The notes: generated by a model not told the origin, from the sequence alone. Positions 1 to 9,094 are shown, counted from the stretch's first letter. The stretch: 47,717 nt of DNA from an uncultured bacterium (GCA_947493945.1 CANLSR010000016.1:1-47717), one strand, 5' to 3'. Program-made: numbers and translations.

Positions 1-92
1 CCGGCCCCCACGCCGCCCTGATGAAGGCCCGGGCCGAGCAGATCGCGGGCGTGTTCCAGGTCAAGCTCGGGCTGTGGGCCGTCGCGGAGTAG
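1..92 (+). CDS. C-terminal end of an unidentified protein (partial)
   Basis: An open frame enters from the left edge and stops at TAG (90-92), giving about 29 residues that end in the hydrophobic stretch GVFQVKLGLWAVAE. Codons are rich in G/C at the third position, as in real genes here. The fragment is too short for me to assign a family. It converges on the response-regulator gene that ends at 159; the 66 bases between them carry one arm of the CCGCTGGCGG motif that recurs between genes in this region (118-127). It could be a chance open frame. Confidence 0.35.
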   Translation, partial: GPHAALMKARAEQIAGVFQVKLGLWAVAE

Positions 93-158
93 CCCCGGCC
101 CGCCGGCGGTGCCCGCCCCGCTGGCGGCGCCTGTCCGTGGGCCGGGCCGCGCGGCGTG

Positions 159-806
159 CTACCGCCCCTCGCCCTCGACCCAGCCCACGGCGTGCTTCAT
201 CAGCTCGGTCCCGTTGGCGAACCCCAGCTTGGTCTTGATCCGCGAGCGGTAGCTCTCGACCGTCTTGACGGACAGGTGCAGCCGCTCCGAGATCTCGCGC
301 GTGGGGATGCCCCGGCCCGTCATCTCGAACACCTCCAGCTCGCGGTCGGAGAGCACCTCCAGCGGCGTCTGCATCGCGTCCTTGACGCCGGCGGCGGCCC
401 CGAACAGCATCTTGTCCTTGAGGTCCTCCGACAGGTGGATGCCGCCGCGGACCACGCGCCGGACGGCGCTCACCAGCTGGTCGCCGGCGGCCAGCTTGGA
501 CACGTAGCCCCGGGCCCCGGCGCGGACGGCGCGCTCGGCGTACAGCTCCTCGTCGTGGCGCGACACCACCAGCACGGGGAGGTCCGGGTGCAGCGTGAGC
601 AGGTTCTTGAGCAGCTCGAGCCCGTTCATGCCCGGCAGCGAGATGTCGGTGACCACCAGGTCCGGGGCCACCTCGTCGAACATGGCCAGCGCCTCCTCGG
701 CGTCGCTGGCCTGGCCGGCCACCTCCAGGTCCGGCTCGTGCCCGATGGTCTGGGCGATGCCCTGGCGGAGGAGCGGGTGGTCGTCGACGAGGAGGATTCG
801 GGTCAT
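159..806 (-). CDS. NarL/FixJ-family response regulator
   Basis: A DNA-binding response regulator of 215 residues. The receiver domain (about 1-120) starts with ILLVDDHPLL, has the phosphoacceptor Asp54 in VVTDISLPGMNG and the conserved Lys104 in YVSKLAAGD. The C-terminal LuxR-type helix-turn-helix (about 150-205) reads LSDRELEVFEMTGRGIPTRE followed by the recognition helix SVKTVESYRSRI. I chose the ATG at 806, which overlaps the stop of the upstream kinase gene by four bases (ATGA); an upstream extension adds only low-complexity residues. The overlap says the two are co-transcribed and translationally coupled, so the kinase is the cognate partner. The targets cannot be told from the sequence. 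Confidence 0.93.
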   Translation of the reverse strand: MTRILLVDDHPLLRQGIAQTIGHEPDLEVAGQASDAEEALAMFDEVAPDLVVTDISLPGMNGLELLKNLLTLHPDLPVLVVSRHDEELYAERAVRAGARGYVSKLAAGDQLVSAVRRVVRGGIHLSEDLKDKMLFGAAAGVKDAMQTPLEVLSDRELEVFEMTGRGIPTREISERLHLSVKTVESYRSRIKTKLGFANGTELMKHAVGWVEGEGR

Positions 807-2374
807 GGGAGCGCGCGTGTTCCGGTCTGAAAGCCGGGGCCTCGGAGGGGGACCGTACACGTCACGACGGTGCCCCCTTCCGTACCCGGGCGGATTTCAA
901 GGGATCCCCCGGCAAGGTGCGCGCGGTGGTGCATGATCCGCAGGCCCATGCCGCGCGAGTCGACCGGGCGGATGGGGGCGGACAGGCTCCGGTCGGGGCC
1001 GTCGGGCACCTCGAACCCGGTCCCGTCGTCCTCGACCCGGAGGCGGAGTTGCTCGGCGCCCCGGACCAACACCACCCGGACGTGCCGGGCGTGGCCGTGC
1101 TGGACGGCGTTGGAGACCGCCTCCTGAGCGATCCAGAACAGGTTGCTCGCCGCGTCCGCGTGGAGGCCGTCCGCCGAGGCCTGGCCCGAGCCCACGGTCG
1201 CGGCCTCGACCTCGGTGGCGTAGAGGTGCGACGAGCGTTCGGCGAGCCGGGCGAGCGCCGTTTCCAACCCGTTCTGCTCCAGCTCGACCGGGACCAGCGA
1301 CCGGGCCAGCCCGCGCGCGTGGGCGTCGGCGTCGTCGAGCAGCTCGACCAGGCGGTGCGCCTCGGCGGCGCGGGGCGAGCCGTCGGCGTCGAGGTCGCGG
1401 GTGAGGCCGCGCAGGAACAGGCCGATGGCCGTGAGCTGCTGCCCCAGCCCGTCGTGCAAGTCCTGGCCGATGCGCCGCCGCTCGTCCTCGGCCACCCGGA
1501 GCACCTCGCGCTCGAGCAGCCGCCGCTCCGAGATGTCGCGGATGATGCCGGTAAAGATGCGGCCTCCGCCCGGGAGCGCCACCTCGCTCACGGCCAGGTC
1601 CATCGGGAACGTGACGCCCGACTTGCGCCGGCCCACGACCTCGCGGCCGATCCCGATGATCCGGCGGACGCCGGTCGTGCGGTAGCTCTCCATGTACGAG
1701 TCGTGCTCCGAGTGGTACGGCTCGGGCATCAGCACCTGGACGGTGCGCCCGATCACCTCGTCGGCGGCGTAGCCGAAGATCTGCTCGGCGCCGGCGTTGA
1801 ACGACTCGATGCAGCCCTCGGTGTCGATGGTGATGACGCCGTCGACGGTGGTCTCGAACACCGCCAGCGCGCGGGCCCGGCTCTCCTCGGCCTCGTGGCG
1901 GGCGTCGTCCAGGACGTACCGCGCGTGGAGCGCGCTCGCGGCGGCGCGCAGGAACGTCCACGCCTGGGGCGGGAACGGCCGGGGCTCGGGGTCCAGCAGC
2001 GCCAGGACCGCGAACGGGCGCTCGTCGGTCCCCACGCGGACCGCCAGCCCGCCGCCGACGCCGGCCGACGCCAGCGCGGGCGGGACGGGCCGGAGCTCGA
2101 CGCACGAGTCCCGCCGGAGCGCGTCGCCCAGGACGCCCTCGACCGGGAGCGGCCGGGCCGGCGCGTCCCACCCGGCCGTGGCGACGGCGCGGAGCTGGCG
2201 GGGCTCGTCGTCGGTGACGGCGAAGACGGCTGCCGGGACGCCGAGCGCGTCCGCGATCAACGTCGCCTCCGTCTGCCCCGAGGCGTCGGCGTGGCCGAAC
2301 CCGGCGCGTTCGAGCTGGCGGAGCGCCAGCTCGGCGAGGGGCGCGGCGAGCGCGGGCGGGAGCGAGAGGGGCAC
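803..2374 (-). CDS. PAS-domain sensor histidine kinase (HisKA_3/NarX type)
   Basis: A 523-residue sensor kinase, probably cytoplasmic because I see no membrane segment. Residues about 30-150 look like a degenerate GAF domain. Residues about 165-285 are a PAS domain (VDGVITIDTEGCIESFNAGA, ending FTGIIRDISERR), which often binds a cofactor or small ligand. The HisKA_3 dimerisation helix carries the phosphorylated His307 in RRIGQDLHDGLGQQLTAI. The ATPase domain has the N-box QEAVSNAVQHG and the G-box GMGLRIMHHR. The start is GTG at 2374. The gene is directly upstream of, and overlaps by four bases, the NarL-type regulator it presumably phosphorylates. The signal is unknown; soluble PAS/GAF kinases of this type commonly sense redox state, oxygen or light. 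Confidence 0.93.
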   Translation of the reverse strand: MPLSLPPALAAPLAELALRQLERAGFGHADASGQTEATLIADALGVPAAVFAVTDDEPRQLRAVATAGWDAPARPLPVEGVLGDALRRDSCVELRPVPPALASAGVGGGLAVRVGTDERPFAVLALLDPEPRPFPPQAWTFLRAAASALHARYVLDDARHEAEESRARALAVFETTVDGVITIDTEGCIESFNAGAEQIFGYAADEVIGRTVQVLMPEPYHSEHDSYMESYRTTGVRRIIGIGREVVGRRKSGVTFPMDLAVSEVALPGGGRIFTGIIRDISERRLLEREVLRVAEDERRRIGQDLHDGLGQQLTAIGLFLRGLTRDLDADGSPRAAEAHRLVELLDDADAHARGLARSLVPVELEQNGLETALARLAERSSHLYATEVEAATVGSGQASADGLHADAASNLFWIAQEAVSNAVQHGHARHVRVVLVRGAEQLRLRVEDDGTGFEVPDGPDRSLSAPIRPVDSRGMGLRIMHHRAHLAGGSLEIRPGTEGGTVVTCTVPLRGPGFQTGTRALP

Positions 2375-2434
2375 GGGGACGGGAGCGGAGCACGGGCAAG
2401 GTAGCCGAGCTCCGGCGCTGCGCCTGGCGCCCCC

Positions 2435-3445
2435 CTACGCCGCCCCCTGGGCCGGCTGCCCTGGCGGCGCCCCCCCCGCCTCCGACGGCGCTAGGGCCGA
2501 GCGGGCCGGGGCGGGCGGGCCCAGCCGCTCGGCCTTCTTGAGCGTGAGCACGGGGCACGGCGCGCGCCGGAGCGACGCCTCAGCCACGCTCCCGATCAGC
2601 GCGTGCGCCAGGCCGGTCCGCGCGTGCGTGCCCAGGACCAAGGCGCCGGCCCCGCGCTCGGCCGCCAGCGCCGGGACCGCGCGGCCGGGCGCCCCCAGCG
2701 CGACGTGCAGCGCGGCGGGGGCCGGGCCGGGCACGGCCTCGGCAAACCGTTCCAGCCGCTCCCGAGCGGCGGCGCCCTCGGCCGACCCCGCGCCCTCGGC
2801 CGACCCCGCGCCCTCGACCGACAGGATGGTCGGGGCGTAGCCGGGGTACGGGCCGGCCTGGCGGATCACGTGGACCAGCTCCACCGGCGCGCCGTAGGGC
2901 TCCGCCAGCGCGCGGCCGGCGGCCAGCGCCGCGGCGCTGCGCTCCGAAAAGTCGACGGCGACCAGCACCGGGTTTGTGGCCGACGGGGCCACGCGCGTGC
3001 CCGACTGCGGGACCGTCAGCACGGGGCACGGCGACGCGGCCACCAACGCCTCGGCCACGCTCCCCAGCAGCAGCCGCGCCACGCCCGTCCGCCCGTGCGT
3101 CCCGGCCACCAGCAGGTCGGCGCGGACCTCGGCGGTGTAGCGCAGGATCGCCGCGGGCGCCGTCACGTCGCGCACCACGGCGATGGTCGGGCCGAGGCGG
3201 TCGAGGTCGGCGGGGTGGCTGAGACCGAGCGCGTCGGCCACGAAACGCTCGACGCGGACCCGGAGCGCGCTCGACGGCGAGGCGTCGGGGGGCGCACCGG
3301 GCCCCGACGACCGGAACAAGACGTCGGCGTGGAGAAGGTGGAGCGCGGCCCCCGAACGCTCGGCCAGGTCGGCCGCCCGGACGAGGGCGGCCTCGGAGCC
3401 CGACGAGAAGTCGAGCGCGACGACGATGGTTCGGAGGTGGAGCAT
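2435..3445 (-). CDS. Tandem-domain universal stress protein (UspA family)
   Basis: A 336-residue protein with two UspA domains. The first (about 1-150) begins TIVVALDFSSGSEAAL and ends with the nucleotide-binding motif AGTHGRTGVARLLLGSVAEA. The second (about 165-310) begins PVLVAVDFSERSAAAL and has LGTHARTGLAHALIGSVAEA. Both therefore look able to bind ATP. A linker-like insert in domain 2 contains GAGSAE repeats produced by an 18-bp tandem duplication. The tail is proline- and alanine-rich. Start ATG is at 3445. It reads in the same direction as the two-component pair, 60 bases upstream, and may share control. Universal stress proteins act in the cytoplasm during starvation and other stresses; a specific role is not visible. 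Confidence 0.92.
   Translation of the reverse strand: MLHLRTIVVALDFSSGSEAALVRAADLAERSGAALHLLHADVLFRSSGPGAPPDASPSSALRVRVERFVADALGLSHPADLDRLGPTIAVVRDVTAPAAILRYTAEVRADLLVAGTHGRTGVARLLLGSVAEALVAASPCPVLTVPQSGTRVAPSATNPVLVAVDFSERSAAALAAGRALAEPYGAPVELVHVIRQAGPYPGYAPTILSVEGAGSAEGAGSAEGAAARERLERFAEAVPGPAPAALHVALGAPGRAVPALAAERGAGALVLGTHARTGLAHALIGSVAEASLRRAPCPVLTLKKAERLGPPAPARSALAPSEAGGAPPGQPAQGAA
2772..2825. repeat. 18-bp tandem repeat, three units, inside the Usp gene
   Basis: Two exact copies of GCGCCCTCGGCCGACCCC (2772-2789, 2790-2807) are followed by a third degenerate copy (2808-2825). On the coding (minus) strand each unit adds six residues (GAGSAE), so copy-number change would not shift the frame. 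It lies in a loop of the second Usp domain. Confidence 0.85.
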
Positions 3446-3487
3446 GCCTATCGGGGACGAGGTGGTGGGTCGGGCCAGCGGGCGGTC

Positions 3488-3979
3488 TCAGAGGTCAGCG
3501 ACTGGCGGATCGGCCACTCGGGTGGCCCACCACTGACCGACCTGGGGGACGGTGTCGACCTGGACCCCCGCTGCGCGAAACGCGCCTTCCAGCCGGCCGT
3601 CGTCGGTGAGGGTGGCGCCGAACGAGGTGTCGAGCGGCAGCTCCCACTCCGGGTCGTCGTAGCGCGCCAGCGTGCCGCGGAGAGACTCGCCCGCCACCTC
3701 GATGTGCCGGACGACCAGCGGGACGGCCGTAGGGGCCGGATCGGTCTCGGTCGAACGCGGGGTCATGAGCACGACGGCGCGGGCCGAGTCGGCGCCCGCC
3801 GCCAGCCGGAACACCAGCGAGCCGTGGCGCCCCGTCCCGGAGGAAGCGTAGCTGCCGACCCACTCGCCGGCAAAGCGGTCGAGCGCTGCAGGATCGCCGT
3901 CGACCGGCGCGGGCGGAGCCGGCTGCGCCGCAGCCGCAGAGGCGACCGCGAGGACCAGGACGGCGGCGAGACGGATCAT
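3488..3979 (-). CDS. Small secreted protein of unknown function
   Basis: A 163-residue protein with a clear Sec signal peptide (MIRLAAVLVLAVASAAAAQ, likely cut after AAAQ), so it is exported to the periplasm or outside. The mature part starts with a proline-rich spacer, then FAGEWVGSYASSGTGRHGSL, alternating beta-type segments and a WWATR motif near the end. The pattern resembles small beta-barrel lipocalin-like exported proteins, but I do not recognise the family. Start ATG at 3979. It lies on the same strand as and 42 bases upstream of the universal stress protein gene. Function unknown. Confidence 0.75.
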   Translation of the reverse strand: MIRLAAVLVLAVASAAAAQPAPPAPVDGDPAALDRFAGEWVGSYASSGTGRHGSLVFRLAAGADSARAVVLMTPRSTETDPAPTAVPLVVRHIEVAGESLRGTLARYDDPEWELPLDTSFGATLTDDGRLEGAFRAAGVQVDTVPQVGQWWATRVADPPVADL

Positions 3980-4228
3980 GGCAGGACCGGGGCACCGTGG
4001 CCAGGATGCGAACGGGCCGGAGCGGCCGGTGCCGGGGGCCTTCCGACGCGCCGGGCGTGCCTCCCCGACTCCGGGCGCAGGGGAATTCCTTACGCGCCGG
4101 GCTCGGCCCGCTGGCGGGCGGTCAAGGCGGGGCCAGCCGCGTTCCCCTGCCCGACATAGGAGGCCTCGCCGAGGTCGCCGTCGTCCAAACCAAGCGCCAG
4201 CTCGACAGGGGCCGGGTTCAATAACGGG

Positions 4229-4837
4229 CTACAGGAGCCGGCCCCGCCCCGACGTCGCCTCCACGAAGGCCGCCCCGAGCGCCTCCGCCTGCGACCGGCG
4301 GACGGCCAGCGTCAACGTCGTGCCCTCGGCCGTGTACGACTGGCCGGCCAGCTCGGCGTCGAACAGGTCCAGCAGCCGCATCGCCGGCGCCGTGTCGTCG
4401 AACGCGAACGCCAGCTGGACGGGCACCCGCACCACCACGAGCCGCCGTCGGCCGGCGTCGAGCGCCGCGCCCGCCGCCTCGCCGTAGGCCCGCACCAGCC
4501 CGCCGACGCCCAGCTTGGTGCCGCCGTAGTAGCGCGTCACGACGGCCACGACGTGGTAGAGCGACCGGCCCTCGATCTCGCGCAGGATCGGGACGCCCGC
4601 CGAGCCGCCCGGCTCGCCGTCGTCGCTCGACCGCGGCGCGGGCGCGTCCGGCCCCAGGCGGTAGGCCCAGCAGTGGTGGGTGGCGGCGTGCTCGCGCGCG
4701 CGGACCGCCTCGACGTGGGCGAGCGCCTGGTCGGCCGAGGCCGCCGGGAACACCTCGCCCCAAAAGCGGGAGCCCTTGACCTTGGGCGGCTCGGCGGAGG
4801 CCGGCCCGGAGAGCGTTCGGTACTGGTCGGAGGCCAC
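4229..4837 (-). CDS. YigZ/IMPACT family protein
   Basis: This matches the UPF0029/IMPACT family (E. coli YigZ), a translation-linked fold whose bacterial role is poorly defined. Diagnostic segments are FWGEVFPAASADQALAHVEA, HHCWAYRLG, DDGEPGGSAGVPIL and TRYYGGTKLGVGGLVRAYGE; the C-terminal part is the usual ferredoxin-like DUF1949 segment. I use GTG at 4837 (about 202 residues, normal for the family). A TTG at 4861 would add eight residues but overlaps a promoter-like TAGTCTTGG on the minus strand (4858-4866). The gene diverges from the DUF5916 gene that starts at 4915. Confidence 0.9.
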   Translation of the reverse strand: MASDQYRTLSGPASAEPPKVKGSRFWGEVFPAASADQALAHVEAVRAREHAATHHCWAYRLGPDAPAPRSSDDGEPGGSAGVPILREIEGRSLYHVVAVVTRYYGGTKLGVGGLVRAYGEAAGAALDAGRRRLVVVRVPVQLAFAFDDTAPAMRLLDLFDAELAGQSYTAEGTTLTLAVRRSQAEALGAAFVEATSGRGRLL

Positions 4838-4914
4838 AATTCGGTCTGGATTCGCGCCCAAGACTACGCTCGCCGCCGGCCGAACGCCGAGCTTACGGCC
4901 ACGCCCCCCGACCT

Positions 4915-7413
4915 ATGCTCTTCTTCCTCGCGCTCGCGCTGGCGGTGCCGCTGGGCGCCCCGCCGTCGAGCACCGCGCCGCCGACCGTCACCGCCAGCCC
5001 CACCGACGCGGGCGCCGTCGCCGTCGACGGCCGGCTCGACGAGGACGCGTGGGCCGGGGCCGAGGTCGCCACCGGGTTCACGCAGTACGAGCCGACCGAG
5101 GGCGCGCCGGCTAGCGAGCGGACCGAGGTCCGGGTGCTGCGCGGCCCCGACGCGCTGGTGGTCGGCGCCCGGATGTCGGCCTCCGATCCGGCTCAGATCC
5201 GGACCACGCTGAGCCGCCGCGACAGCGACGGCGACGCCGACGCGTTCGTGGTCTCGCTCGACAGCTACGACGACGGGCGCACGGCCTACGTGTTCGGCCT
5301 CACCGCCGCCGGCGTCCAGTTCGACGCCGTCCTGGAAGGCCAGCGCGACGACTCGTCGTGGGACGCCGTCTGGGAGTCGGCCGTCTCGGTCGACGGCCAG
5401 GGGTGGACGGCCGAGCTCCGCATCCCGTACTCCCAGCTCCGCTTTTCCCGAGGCTCGGCGTCGTGGGGCGTCAACTTCGAGCGCGTGATACCGGCCCAGG
5501 GCGAGTCGTCGTTCTGGGCGCCCGTCACCCGGGCCGAGGCCAGCGGCGGCTTGGTGCGGCTGTTCGGCCGCCTAGACGGGCTGGCGGGCATCGCGCCGCG
5601 GTCCGTGCTCCAGGTCCGGCCCTACGTGCTCGCGGGCGGCTCGCGCGCCGAGGACCCCGACCGACTGGACCAGGGCGTCGTCTCGCCCGAGGGCAACGTC
5701 GGCGCCGACGTCAAACTGGGGCTCGGCCCGAGCCTGATCCTGGACGCGACCGTCAACCCGGATTTTGGCCAGGTCGAGGCCGACCCGGCCCAGCTCAACC
5801 TGGGCACGTTCGAGACGGTTTTTAGGGAGCGGCGGCCGTTTTTCGTGGAGGGAGCTCAGATCTTCGACCTCTCGGTCGGCGGCGGCGACGGGTCGCTGCT
5901 CTACTCGCGCCGCGTGGGCGGCCTCTCGCCTATCGTCGCCGCGGCCAAGCTGACCGGCCGGACCGCGGGCGGCCTGTCGTTCGGCGCCCTCGGCTCGGCG
6001 ACCGGCCGCCGCTTCGAGCCGGGCCGGTTCTACCTCGCCACACGGCTCAAGCAGGAGCTGGCGGGCCAGAGCTACGTCGGCGCCGGCCTGACGGCCTTCG
6101 GGGCCCGGGCCGGCTCCGACGAGCCCTCGGCCCGCTCGGTCGCCGCCGCCGCCGACTGGGGGGTCCGCCTTGCCCAGGGCACGTGGCTGTTCGAGGGGAC
6201 CGCCGCCGCCGCGGCCCGGTCGGCGGGCGACGCGCGCGACCTGGGCGGCGCCGTCTACCTCGGCCTCGACCGCGTCACGGGCTACCTGCTGCCCGGCTTC
6301 GGCCTCCGGTTCTACTCCGCCGGGTTCCGGCTCGACGACGTCGGCCGCTTCCGCCAGACGGACGTGGCGAGGGCGCGCGCCGGGGCGCGCCACTTGTGGA
6401 ACCAGGGCCAGCCGCTCGGGCCGTTCCGCCGCGTCCGCACGAGCGGATTCGCGACCCAGACCTGGACGCTCTCGGACCAGGCCAACCAGGGCCTCGACCT
6501 GTTCTCGTCGGTCAGCCTCGACCTCCGGTCGTTCCAGGAAATCAGCCTGTCGCTAGAGGCCGAGGGTCTGGGCGGCGTCGACGTGCGCGAGTCGCGCGGG
6601 CTGGGGCCGGTGCGCAACCTGCGGTCGGTGAGCAGCTACTTGCGCGTCGAGAGCGACTCGCGCCGCCGGTTTCGGCTGGAGGGCTCGCTGGGCGGCGGGA
6701 TCCAGGAGGGCGGCGGCACGTCGCTCCGGCTCGGCGCGGAGGCGGACTGGGCCGTGAGCGACCGCGTGTCGCTCGACGTCGAGGCCGGCGTCAGCCGGGG
6801 CGACGGGCGCCGCGCGTGGGTCGCCAACGAGTCGGTGTTCTCCCAGGGCGGCGGCCTGTTTATCGGCACCGAGGCCGGCCTGCCCGACCCCGACGCCGAG
6901 CGGGTGCCGCTCGCCCCCGACCTCTCGCTGGTCGACGGGCTGGTCCCCTACGGCCCGCCGGGCGCGGCCGGGACGCCGTACTACCTCGCGCTCTTCGGCG
7001 CCCGCGACACGCGCGAAGTGGACCTGTCGACGCGCGCCCAGGTGATCCTGACGCCCGGGCTCTCGGTCCAGCTCTACGGCCAGCTGTTCGCCGCCCGGGG
7101 CCGCTACCGCGACCTCTCGGTCCTGGCCGGGCCCGACGACCTCCGCCCGGTCCCCGCGTTCCCCAAGCGCCGCGACTTTTCCCTCGCCTCGTTCAACGCC
7201 AACGCCGTGCTCCGCTGGGAGTACCGGCCTGGCTCGACGCTGTTCGTCGTCTACAGCCAGGGCCGCCGGGACCGGCTGTTCGAGGAGACGCTCGTCGCCG
7301 ACGCCGGCCCCTCCCCGTTCGACGCTGGCTCGGGCCGCCAGCTGCTCGACACGTTCGGCGTGTACCCCGAGGACGCCCTGCTGGTCAAGCTCAACTACCT
7401 GCTCATGCGGTAA
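4915..7413 (+). CDS. DUF5916 protein with N-terminal CBM9-like domain
   Basis: An 832-residue exported protein. It has a signal peptide (MLFFLALALAVPLGAP), then a carbohydrate-binding family 9-like domain (about 30-200: VDGRLDEDAWAGAEVATGFT, then TAELRIPYSQLRFS and WGVNFERVIP). From about 215 onward is DUF5916, recognised by DATVNPDFGQVEADPAQLNL followed by FRERRPFFVEGAQIF. The C-terminal half is rich in alternating strands typical of an outer-membrane barrel and ends LVKLNYLLMR. Proteins of this type are common in Bacteroidota and Rhodothermota; their substrate is not established. It is a single gene facing away from yigZ, with convergent clpS 205 bases downstream; that gap holds only GC-rich inverted repeats such as 7487-7501. 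Confidence 0.88.
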   Translation: MLFFLALALAVPLGAPPSSTAPPTVTASPTDAGAVAVDGRLDEDAWAGAEVATGFTQYEPTEGAPASERTEVRVLRGPDALVVGARMSASDPAQIRTTLSRRDSDGDADAFVVSLDSYDDGRTAYVFGLTAAGVQFDAVLEGQRDDSSWDAVWESAVSVDGQGWTAELRIPYSQLRFSRGSASWGVNFERVIPAQGESSFWAPVTRAEASGGLVRLFGRLDGLAGIAPRSVLQVRPYVLAGGSRAEDPDRLDQGVVSPEGNVGADVKLGLGPSLILDATVNPDFGQVEADPAQLNLGTFETVFRERRPFFVEGAQIFDLSVGGGDGSLLYSRRVGGLSPIVAAAKLTGRTAGGLSFGALGSATGRRFEPGRFYLATRLKQELAGQSYVGAGLTAFGARAGSDEPSARSVAAAADWGVRLAQGTWLFEGTAAAAARSAGDARDLGGAVYLGLDRVTGYLLPGFGLRFYSAGFRLDDVGRFRQTDVARARAGARHLWNQGQPLGPFRRVRTSGFATQTWTLSDQANQGLDLFSSVSLDLRSFQEISLSLEAEGLGGVDVRESRGLGPVRNLRSVSSYLRVESDSRRRFRLEGSLGGGIQEGGGTSLRLGAEADWAVSDRVSLDVEAGVSRGDGRRAWVANESVFSQGGGLFIGTEAGLPDPDAERVPLAPDLSLVDGLVPYGPPGAAGTPYYLALFGARDTREVDLSTRAQVILTPGLSVQLYGQLFAARGRYRDLSVLAGPDDLRPVPAFPKRRDFSLASFNANAVLRWEYRPGSTLFVVYSQGRRDRLFEETLVADAGPSPFDAGSGRQLLDTFGVYPEDALLVKLNYLLMR

Positions 7414-7617
7414 GCTCGCTGGCGCTCGCCGGGAACTAGGGGAAACGGGGCAGACGCCGCCGGGCGCCAGCGCCCCGAGCAACGGGCGCCAGCGGCTGGC
7501 GCTTGCCGAGGACGGGGCGTTGCGGCGCTTCGGCCTTTCGGTGTCAGGGTGGCGTCGGGGGGACTCGGCGTTGGGGGCTGGCGGAACACGTCCCCAACCC
7601 CGCGGGGGCCAGCGTCC

Positions 7618-7926
7618 CTACCCCTCGATCTCCGTCACCAGGGCGATCTCCTTGAGCACGCCCTGGACCCGGAAGCAGTCGAAAAAGTCGCCTTGGAAGA
7701 CGCAGTCCTTGCCCTCGGTGTGGACCGTGAGCGCGTGCTGGTAGCCCTGCTCGGGCGTGCAGCCGACGGCCTTCATCAACTGGAGGATCACGTCCTCGAA
7801 CGTGTGGACGTCGTCGTCGAAGAGGATCACGCGCCACGGGGTCTCCACCGCGGCGTCGGCCTCCTCGGTGGCGGCCGGAGCGATCTCCGGGGCCCCGGGG
7901 CCAGCTGCCGTCTCGCGTTCCCTCAT
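7618..7926 (-). CDS. clpS: ATP-dependent Clp protease adaptor ClpS
   Basis: A 102-residue protein: about 28 disordered residues followed by a ClpS domain (TPWRVILFDDDVHTFEDVIL, MKAVGCTPEQGYQHALTVHTE, ending VLKEIALVTEIEG). ClpS docks on the N-domain of ClpA/ClpC and delivers N-end-rule substrates. The binding-pocket DDD.HTF motif is conserved, with HTF in place of the common NTF/NDF, as in other Bacteroidota-type ClpS. Start ATG at 7926. Its start is only two bases from the stop of purS, so it is probably the last gene of the operon pssA-purS-clpS. No clpA/clpC is in the window. Confidence 0.94.
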   Translation of the reverse strand: MRERETAAGPGAPEIAPAATEEADAAVETPWRVILFDDDVHTFEDVILQLMKAVGCTPEQGYQHALTVHTEGKDCVFQGDFFDCFRVQGVLKEIALVTEIEG

Positions 7927-7928
7927 GA

Positions 7929-8195
7929 CTACGCCGCGACGCCGGTTTCAGGGACCATCGCGAGGATGGCGAAGTCCTCGGTGACCGGGTTGGCCAGCAG
8001 CTTCTCGCACGCCTGGCGGACGGTGGCCTCGGCGGCCTCCACCGTCGGCGCGTCGACGTGGAGCTGGAAAAAGGAGCCGGTGCGCACCTCCTCCACCGAC
8101 GTCATCCCCAGGTCGCCCAGCGCGTTCTGGATGGCTTTCCCTTGGGGATCGAGGATCGAGGGGCGGAGGGTCACGCGGACGTGGGCGGTAAACAT
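7929..8195 (-). CDS. purS: Phosphoribosylformylglycinamidine synthase subunit PurS
   Basis: An 88-residue protein of the PurS family: MFTAHVRVTLRPSILDPQGK, a conserved central GMTSVEEVRTGSFFQL, and CEKLLANPVTEDFAI near the end. PurS is the small subunit that bridges PurL and PurQ in the fourth step of purine synthesis (FGAR to FGAM). Start ATG at 8193-8195. purL and purQ are not adjacent. It sits between pssA (26 bases upstream) and clpS (2 bases downstream) on the same strand. Confidence 0.93.
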   Translation of the reverse strand: MFTAHVRVTLRPSILDPQGKAIQNALGDLGMTSVEEVRTGSFFQLHVDAPTVEAAEATVRQACEKLLANPVTEDFAILAMVPETGVAA

Positions 8196-8221
8196 CTCGG
8201 GGCGGAGGGAGGGACGGGAAG

Positions 8222-9094
8222 CTACGCCTGAGGCGGAGCGACGGGCGCGGGGTCGGGGCGCGGCGCCGACAGGTCGGCAAACGGGGGCTCGCCGGCCGCC
8301 GCCGGGTCGTCGTCGGTGGTGGCCACGCGGTAGGCCCACAGCAGCGCCCGCCCCAGGCCCCAGACCAGGTAGACCACGGCCGCCGCGAGCAGGCCCTCTT
8401 CCTGGAACACCACGCCCAGCACGAGCGCCAGCAGGAAGAGGCCGTACCGCCAGCGGTACTTGCGCAGGTTGGCCGCGCTGGGGTGCGGGAGCGCCGGGAA
8501 CGAGATCGGCGTCACCATCAGAAACGACAGGCCGACCACGAGCGTGATCAGCACCGAGATCTGGGGCCGCGCCAGCACGTCGAACCAGCGCTGGTCCAGC
8601 ATGGCCAGGATGAACACCACCACCGTGCCGGCCTGGGCCGGGATGGGCAGGCCCGAGAACTCGTTGGACTTTTCGCCGACCACGGCGATCGAGTTGAACT
8701 TGGCCAGCCGCACGGCCCCGAACAGCGCCGGCAGGCTGGCGAGCAGGCCGCCCCACATCGGGCCGAGTTGGTCGAGCCCGAACTGGTAGACCAGGAAGCT
8801 GGGCGCGACGCCGAACGAGACCACGTCGCTGAGCGAGTCGAGCTCGACGCCGAACTCGCCGGAGACGCCCACCAGCCGGGCCATCATGCCGTCGAGCAGG
8901 TCGAAAAAGGCGGCCAGCACCACCAGCCAGGCGGCGGCCTCCAGGTGGCCGGCGGCGGTCTGGATGAGCGAGAAGAACCCGGCCAGCAGGTTCATCAGCG
9001 TAAAAAAGTTGGGCACGGCGGCCCGGGCGCGCTGGGAGCCGGCCGCACGGCGAGCGCGCAGGACGGGGCCGCGTCGGCGAGGGGGAGCCGCCAT
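8222..9094 (-). CDS. pssA: CDP-diacylglycerol-serine O-phosphatidyltransferase
   Basis: A 290-residue integral membrane enzyme that makes phosphatidylserine from CDP-diacylglycerol and serine. The CDP-alcohol phosphatidyltransferase signature is intact: DLLDGMMARLVGVSGEFGVE followed by LDSLSDVVSFG, i.e. DGxxAR(x8)Gx3Dx3D. About seven hydrophobic segments follow. There is an arginine-rich N-terminal extension before VPNFFTLMNLLAG and a proline-rich tail. Start ATG at 9094, overlapping the psd stop by one base (TGATG), so the two lipid genes are coupled. This gene looks fully functional although its partner psd does not. Confidence 0.93.
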   Translation of the reverse strand: MAAPPRRRGPVLRARRAAGSQRARAAVPNFFTLMNLLAGFFSLIQTAAGHLEAAAWLVVLAAFFDLLDGMMARLVGVSGEFGVELDSLSDVVSFGVAPSFLVYQFGLDQLGPMWGGLLASLPALFGAVRLAKFNSIAVVGEKSNEFSGLPIPAQAGTVVVFILAMLDQRWFDVLARPQISVLITLVVGLSFLMVTPISFPALPHPSAANLRKYRWRYGLFLLALVLGVVFQEEGLLAAAVVYLVWGLGRALLWAYRVATTDDDPAAAGEPPFADLSAPRPDPAPVAPPQA

